Source: Bacillus sp. FJAT-14578 (GTDB lineage Bacteria; Bacillota; Bacilli; Bacillales; Bacillaceae_H). Taken from it: a stretch of 64,000 nt of DNA. Shown piece after piece: positions 59,891 through 64,000 of the stretch (position 1 is its first letter; each line of letters starts with the position of its first letter). The position numbers were made by a program, and so were the translations under genes. Where the stretch lies: NCBI RefSeq assembly GCF_000504165.1, contig NZ_KI632505.1, forward strand, positions 682,001 through 746,000. Reading direction: 5' to 3'. Below the pieces are notes generated by a model. The model made no database searches. It was not told the DNA's origin and saw only the letters and a list, made by a program, of their open reading frames with translations.

Positions 59891-59931
59891 AATAATAGGG
59901 CATGGGCGTTCTTTGCCCATGCCCTATTATT
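59891..59931 (-). terminator. Hairpin at the end of the SleL gene
   Basis: AATAATAGGGCATGGGC (59891-59907) and its perfect complement at 59915-59931 form a 17-bp stem with a 7-nt loop that includes the stop codon of the gene. The following T-run is short. Confidence 0.7.
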
Positions 59932-61204
59932 TGCGTACAATCGTAAAATTCCTCTCCATATACGCCCAATTTTGAGGAAAGGGAAAACGGAGCTGCCAAA
60001 AGGTGACTCCGAGCAGCTGATAAAGATCAACCAGTTCATATTTGGCCATATAGCTTCTAATATCTTCAAACCAAACCATATGTTGCTCCCCCCCCTTCCA
60101 ATAGAAATAGAACGGTGCTTTGAATGTTGCATCGTATTGAATCAACGATCCATTTTGGATGGCCTGGTTTTGAGCCCCAAGAATGGTAAGTGCTCTCGTC
60201 GGGTTCTCGGGCTTAAAAGGAAGAATCCAGTCGTATCCGTATAGAGGAAAAGCCACTTGCAGTTTTCGAGGGTCAATCACGCTAACTGAATACTTGATTA
60301 CCTCTTCCATCCAATTCGCTGGCGATACAGGATTGGGCGGACCGCTCGGGTAGCCGTAATCCATTGTCATGACAGCCACAATGTCGGCAATCTCCCCTAT
60401 CATTTGATAATCATAGGCGCCGATGATCCGATTTGTTGGAATATCCCTTGTTTTCGAATGAACGTTCACATGAAGAATTAATTCTCCGAGTGCTTGTTTC
60501 AAGTCACGAAGAAAATTATTGAAGTCGTTTCTTCTAGCAGGCGGGACGAATTCAAAATCAATGCTGACGCCTGCATAGCCTAGCTCGTTAACAGTCCTGA
60601 CCATGCTTCGCACTAAATTGTTCCGTAGGGTTGGGCTTCCAAGTACTTGTCCGGCCAAGTCGGCACTAAACTGCTCGTTTATATAATTTCGAATGCACAA
60701 CAATGGAGAGACGTTCAGCTGCTTGCTTCTAACTAACACAGCCGTATCATCCAATTCCCTTCTTATATTTCCTTCCGCCGTAAAAGAATAGGCTACAATT
60801 GCTGTATACGTGAGATATTCGGCAATATCGGCGTACAAGGGAAGAAAGCTTTCAGGTGCGTATGGGACAATGAATCCCAATGTCGTCATGCTTAATTTGG
60901 TCGGCGACGGAATGCGAATGCGCTGTCCAATATTGAGACGGTTCAGGTTGATTCCCGGATTCGCTGTGAAAATGATTCGGGGGCTTGTATTAAAGCGTTG
61001 TGCCAACTTCCATAACGTGTCGCCGGACTGAACCGTATAGTAACGGATAGGCACATCCCGTTGTGGAATGTAAAGGGCCAGCCCTGGGACAATGGAGCTG
61101 GAATCCTGCAATCCATTCACCTCTACAATCGTTTCCACCGAAACCCCGTATATATCTGCTATTCTCCATAAAGAATCCCCAACTTGAACAACATGAACGG
61201 GCAT
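59927..61204 (-). CDS. sleL: Spore cortex-lytic/germination protein, LysM-GH18 (YaaH/SleL type)
   Basis: A 425-residue protein with two N-terminal LysM domains (residues ~2-47, VHVVQVGDSLWRIADIYGVS; ~53-98, YYTVQSGDTLWKLAQRFNTS) and a GH18 barrel (~105-425). Length and order match YaaH/SleL, the N-acetylglucosaminidase that degrades cortex fragments in germinating spores. The GH18 active-site motif reads GVSIDFEFV, with Asp-x-Glu retained. There is no signal peptide, normal for mother-cell-made spore proteins that LysM domains anchor to peptidoglycan. It shows that the host forms spores. Monocistronic. Confidence 0.92.
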   Translation of the reverse strand: MPVHVVQVGDSLWRIADIYGVSVETIVEVNGLQDSSSIVPGLALYIPQRDVPIRYYTVQSGDTLWKLAQRFNTSPRIIFTANPGINLNRLNIGQRIRIPSPTKLSMTTLGFIVPYAPESFLPLYADIAEYLTYTAIVAYSFTAEGNIRRELDDTAVLVRSKQLNVSPLLCIRNYINEQFSADLAGQVLGSPTLRNNLVRSMVRTVNELGYAGVSIDFEFVPPARRNDFNNFLRDLKQALGELILHVNVHSKTRDIPTNRIIGAYDYQMIGEIADIVAVMTMDYGYPSGPPNPVSPANWMEEVIKYSVSVIDPRKLQVAFPLYGYDWILPFKPENPTRALTILGAQNQAIQNGSLIQYDATFKAPFYFYWKGGEQHMVWFEDIRSYMAKYELVDLYQLLGVTFWQLRFPFPQNWAYMERNFTIVRK

Positions 61205-61324
61205 TGCACCCCACCTCCAATACGCTTCTTCCTATCAATGTATGGCAAGTCTCCTGCTTATATGACTTTCATCCTGGAAAGTAAAGAAATGAGACGTGGG
61301 CTTGGACGAAAAAACAGCCAAGTA

Positions 61325-61377
61325 TTTATCCTGCCTGAACGGCAGGAAGCTCCCCGCTGATGGAAGTTTCCTTTATA
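61325..61377 (-). repeat. Dispersed palindromic repeat, copy G
   Basis: Minus strand: TATAAAGGAAACTTCCATCA, GCGGGGAGCTT, then CCTGCCGTTCAGGCAGG and ATAAA. The right stem differs in sequence from the other copies but still forms a perfect 6-bp hairpin (CCTGCC/GGCAGG). Confidence 0.85.
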
Positions 61378-61537
61378 GACGGTGACTTCATAAGAACTGT
61401 AAGTTTTTGTAAAAGACTTTTTCGATACATGTTCCAAAACCGTACAGGAGATACTCCATATAAGCCATATTTCCTTTATATTCTCGCTTATAAGTGCAGA
61501 GAACGTGTTAACAATAATGTCAATGGATGTGTGTTTG

Positions 61538-63229
61538 ATGCCTCTGTTTCAGCAGAAGAAAAGCAAAGAGACAACATATTGGTTTGCTGCTTTAGTTATC
61601 ATCTTACTATATGTATCTCCCCTCTTTATTTTAGGAGAGGACGCTCACATACGAGTCCATGATAATCTCGATTCCAATATCGCTTGGTATAAAGTGTTGG
61701 TTGAAAGCGGGGAGTTGCTCGGGAGTATCGATGCCGTCATCCCGCAAGTCATCAACGGGCTTCCCCGTGATGCCTACGGAACGGAATTCAGCCTGATTGT
61801 TTGGCTTCATGCCCTTTTCCCTTCCGTGACCGCTTATGCCTTGAGTCAAACCATTACGAGGGTCTTCGCTTTTATCGGTATGTACTTGCTCTTAAAAAAA
61901 CATTTTATTAAAAACGAAAAGGCCTATCCCATCCGAATCGGTGTGTCGCTCGCCTTTGCGCTCACCCCTTTTTGGCCTTCCGGCATGCTGAGTACATTAG
62001 GACATCCTCTTGCGCTATGGGCATTTTTAAATATTCGCTCGCGGGACTTTTCATGGAAAGACTGGCTGACGCTCGCTCTATTGCCGCTGTATTCAAGCTT
62101 TGTGCTCGGATTCTTTTTCTTTCTAGTGCTCATGGTCTTTCTTTGGATTTATGATGTTATGGTAAAACGGGATTGGAACCTCCCCTTTTTGGCAAGTATC
62201 GCCTTTATGACAGGAGTGTTTCTGCTGGTGGAATACCGGCTTGTGTATTCCATGATCATTTCTGGTGATCCGACACATCGGGTTGAATTCATCTCGTCAA
62301 GACATGATTTTTGGCGTTCGCTTCGCCTATCGTGGAAGAATTTCGTACTCGGACATACGCATGTCATGACGCTTCATACCTTTGTCATTCTTCCAATCTT
62401 TTTTCTCGCACTTATCAGCGTGCTTATTCGAAAAAAAGCGAAAGAAGAAAAAGCGTTTCTGTTTCTTCTTGTATTGAACTACTTATTGTCACTTTGGTAT
62501 GCACTATGGTTTAACAACATGTGGATTCCGTTAAAGAAGCGAATCGATTTATTAAATACGTTCAATTTTGCCCGGTTTCACTTTGTACGCCCCTTGATCA
62601 TTTACCTTAGCTTTGCGATTGCCTGCTATATCTTATGGCGTTTAGGAAAGAAATGGCGAATCCTTGTAGGTATTGCCCTTGCGGCTCAAATTTGCATTCT
62701 CCTTCCTTTCAACGAGGAGTATCTTTATGGAGTTCATTTCAATCCCCCGTCGTTTCGGGAATATTACGCAACAGAACAATTCGAGGAAATTAAAGAATAT
62801 ATCGATCGCCCCCAGTCATCTTACCGTGTCGCGAGCATCGGTCTTCATCCGGCGATTGCCCAGTACAACGGTTTTTATACGCTGGACACCTACAATAATG
62901 TGTACCCGCTTGCATACAAATACCGTTTCCGAAAAATCATAGCGAAAGAACTGGAAAAAAACCGGGGACTTCGAACGTACTTTGATGAATGGGGCAGCCG
63001 CTGTTACATCTTTGTGGACGAGCTTGGAAAACATTACTCCTTTAAAAAGACCTCTAAGAAGAAAATCAAGAATTTAGAATTAAACATAGAGGCTTTTAAA
63101 GAAATGGGAGGCCGTTATATTTTCTCTTCCGTTCCGATTATGAATGCAGGAAGTAATGGTCTTGAACTACTGAAACAATTTGACCATCCGGAGTCGGCTT
63201 GGAGGATTTATTTATACGAAGCAAAATAA
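61538..63229 (+). CDS. Large membrane protein, YkoS-like (DUF6044)
   Basis: About 563 residues from ATG 61538, preferred because GGATGTG lies ~10 nt upstream; in-frame ATGs at 61505-61523 are alternatives. Some eleven to twelve hydrophobic helices cover residues ~15-400, followed by a ~170-residue soluble C-terminus. The motif GEDAHIRVHDNLDSNIAWYK after helix 1, with paired acidic residues on the outside, resembles GT-C glycosyltransferases and DUF6044. A GT2 glycosyltransferase follows 22 bp later, the ykoS-ykoT arrangement of B. subtilis. Together they may transfer a lipid-linked sugar to a cell-surface acceptor. Confidence 0.78.
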   Translation: MPLFQQKKSKETTYWFAALVIILLYVSPLFILGEDAHIRVHDNLDSNIAWYKVLVESGELLGSIDAVIPQVINGLPRDAYGTEFSLIVWLHALFPSVTAYALSQTITRVFAFIGMYLLLKKHFIKNEKAYPIRIGVSLAFALTPFWPSGMLSTLGHPLALWAFLNIRSRDFSWKDWLTLALLPLYSSFVLGFFFFLVLMVFLWIYDVMVKRDWNLPFLASIAFMTGVFLLVEYRLVYSMIISGDPTHRVEFISSRHDFWRSLRLSWKNFVLGHTHVMTLHTFVILPIFFLALISVLIRKKAKEEKAFLFLLVLNYLLSLWYALWFNNMWIPLKKRIDLLNTFNFARFHFVRPLIIYLSFAIACYILWRLGKKWRILVGIALAAQICILLPFNEEYLYGVHFNPPSFREYYATEQFEEIKEYIDRPQSSYRVASIGLHPAIAQYNGFYTLDTYNNVYPLAYKYRFRKIIAKELEKNRGLRTYFDEWGSRCYIFVDELGKHYSFKKTSKKKIKNLELNIEAFKEMGGRYIFSSVPIMNAGSNGLELLKQFDHPESAWRIYLYEAK

Positions 63230-63251
63230 CCGCTGTATAGGAGGAAATCCA

Positions 63252-64000
63252 TTGAATCAGTCTTATCCCTTGCTAACCATTGTTGTTCCTTGTTACAACG
63301 AAGAGGAAGTATTGGAAGAAACAACGAGCCAGCTAACAGCTGTTTTAGACGATTTAATAGCGGAGAAGCTGATTGCAGATGACAGTAAAATTTTGTTTAT
63401 CGATGACGGAAGCCGGGATCGGACTTGGCCGCTCATTGTCATGGAAAGCACACGGAATGACTATGTGACAGGCTTAAAACTGGCACGGAACGTCGGACAC
63501 CAAAAAGCGCTGCTGGCCGGACTTGAAAAAGCGAAAGATAAATCAGATTGCGTCGTATCCATTGACGCCGACTTGCAAGACGATGTTTCCGTCATTCGTG
63601 AGTTCCTTCTTAAATATCATGAGGGATACGAAATTGTGTACGGTGTTCGCGACAGCCGGCAAACAGATACCTTTTTCAAAAGAACGACAGCCACAGGTTT
63701 TTATCGTGTGATGAGCAAGCTGGGCATTAATTTAGTTTATAATCACGCCGACTATCGTTTGATGAGCCGCAGGGCGCTTGAAGAACTAAGCCGCTATCAA
63801 GAGGGGAACTTATTTTTGCGGGGCATCATTCCAATGATTGGCTTTAAATCAACAGAAGTCATGTATGATCGAAAGGAACGATTTGCAGGTGAAACGAAAT
63901 ACCCTTTAAAGAAGATGCTATCGTTCGCTTTAGATGGTATGACATCATTTAGCGTGGTACCCATCAGGTTTATTACTTCTTTAGGCTTCTTCTTATTTTT
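63252..64000 (+). CDS. GT2-family glycosyltransferase, YkoT/GtrB-like, N-terminal part
   Basis: A TTG at 63252 with AGGAGG 7 nt upstream opens a frame that stays open to the window end (about 249 codons). It begins NQSYPLLTIVVPCYNEEEVL, and has ILFIDDGSRDRTWPLI, LKLARNVGHQKALLAGLE and the metal-binding DAD in VVSIDADLQDDVSVI, then HADYRLMSRRALEEL and RKERFAGETKYPLKKML. This matches dolichol-phosphate-mannose-synthase-like enzymes (GtrB, YkoT) that load a sugar onto undecaprenyl phosphate. Membrane helices begin at the window edge. Partner of the YkoS-like gene just upstream. Confidence 0.88.
   Translation, partial: MNQSYPLLTIVVPCYNEEEVLEETTSQLTAVLDDLIAEKLIADDSKILFIDDGSRDRTWPLIVMESTRNDYVTGLKLARNVGHQKALLAGLEKAKDKSDCVVSIDADLQDDVSVIREFLLKYHEGYEIVYGVRDSRQTDTFFKRTTATGFYRVMSKLGINLVYNHADYRLMSRRALEELSRYQEGNLFLRGIIPMIGFKSTEVMYDRKERFAGETKYPLKKMLSFALDGMTSFSVVPIRFITSLGFFLF

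Noticed and set aside
1..64000. CRISPR arrays, prophage or restriction-modification defence systems
   Set aside because: No regularly spaced direct repeats, no cas, phage structural or methylase/endonuclease genes were found; the short repeats present are dispersed, not arrayed.

Overview
The window looks like a chromosomal segment of a spore-forming Bacillaceae bacterium (Bacillus or a close thermotolerant relative). Reasons: moderate to low GC, strong AGGAGG-type ribosome binding sites, frequent GTG/TTG starts, intrinsic terminators, and Bacillus-type genes (HBsu-like HU, a YaaH/SleL cortex enzyme, an IDEAL-domain protein, a CYP152 peroxygenase, rbsRK, the hut genes, a ykoS-ykoT pair). One perfect CcpA cre match precedes rbsR. 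There is no phage, plasmid or CRISPR array. The only near-intact mobile element is a tnpB-only IS200/IS605-type element.

Layout. 1-5 kb: end of a HAD phosphatase, a tandem pair of GlsB-type membrane proteins, maa, a small basic protein, rluF, and a secreted SLH-BsuPI protein. 5-11 kb: a sensor kinase lacking its ATPase domain, an SRPBCC-ArsR pair with an operator-like promoter, a DUF2975/Xre/membrane-protein set and a NapA-type antiporter. 11.5-15.6 kb: a HisD paralogue-GntP-LacI catabolic cluster with two palindromic operators. 16-28 kb: hemD, a luciferase-like monooxygenase, an odd tRNA-like gene, YetF, a repetitive Gly/Tyr protein, an OFA transporter, CYP152, an ABC exporter operon, several gene relics (ppk, ECF sigma, retropepsin-like), speG and HU. 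28-34 kb: GH36 alpha-galactosidase, an ECF sigma factor, an Asp/Glu racemase with a LysR regulator.

34-47 kb is the most interesting block. It holds hutG, hutI, hutU, an AraC-type regulator, a histidine-ammonia-lyase homologue that has lost the Ala-Ser-Gly MIO triad, a BCCT (betaine-type) transporter, an AGCS symporter and a canonical hutH. The MIO-less lyase and the BCCT transporter form one transcription unit. The region upstream of that unit is closely similar to the region upstream of hutU. Known AAL-fold enzymes without MIO include ergothionase, which eliminates trimethylamine from a trimethylated histidine. I therefore infer a betaine-histidine (hercynine or ergothioneine) branch feeding into the hut pathway.

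47-64 kb: MDR and 2-hydroxyacid dehydrogenases, uracil permease, a PAS-GGDEF diguanylate cyclase, a split ThrE exporter, then a ribose operon cut by the TnpB element. rbsR and rbsK are intact, rbsD stops after about five codons, rbsA is gone, only the last 36 residues of rbsC remain, and rbsB is intact. SleL and a ykoS-ykoT-like pair follow, the last running off the window.

At least seven copies of a short two-hairpin palindromic repeat are scattered between genes. Two pairs of longer hairpins recur at gene ends. All functional calls rest on reading motifs by eye; no database search was run.
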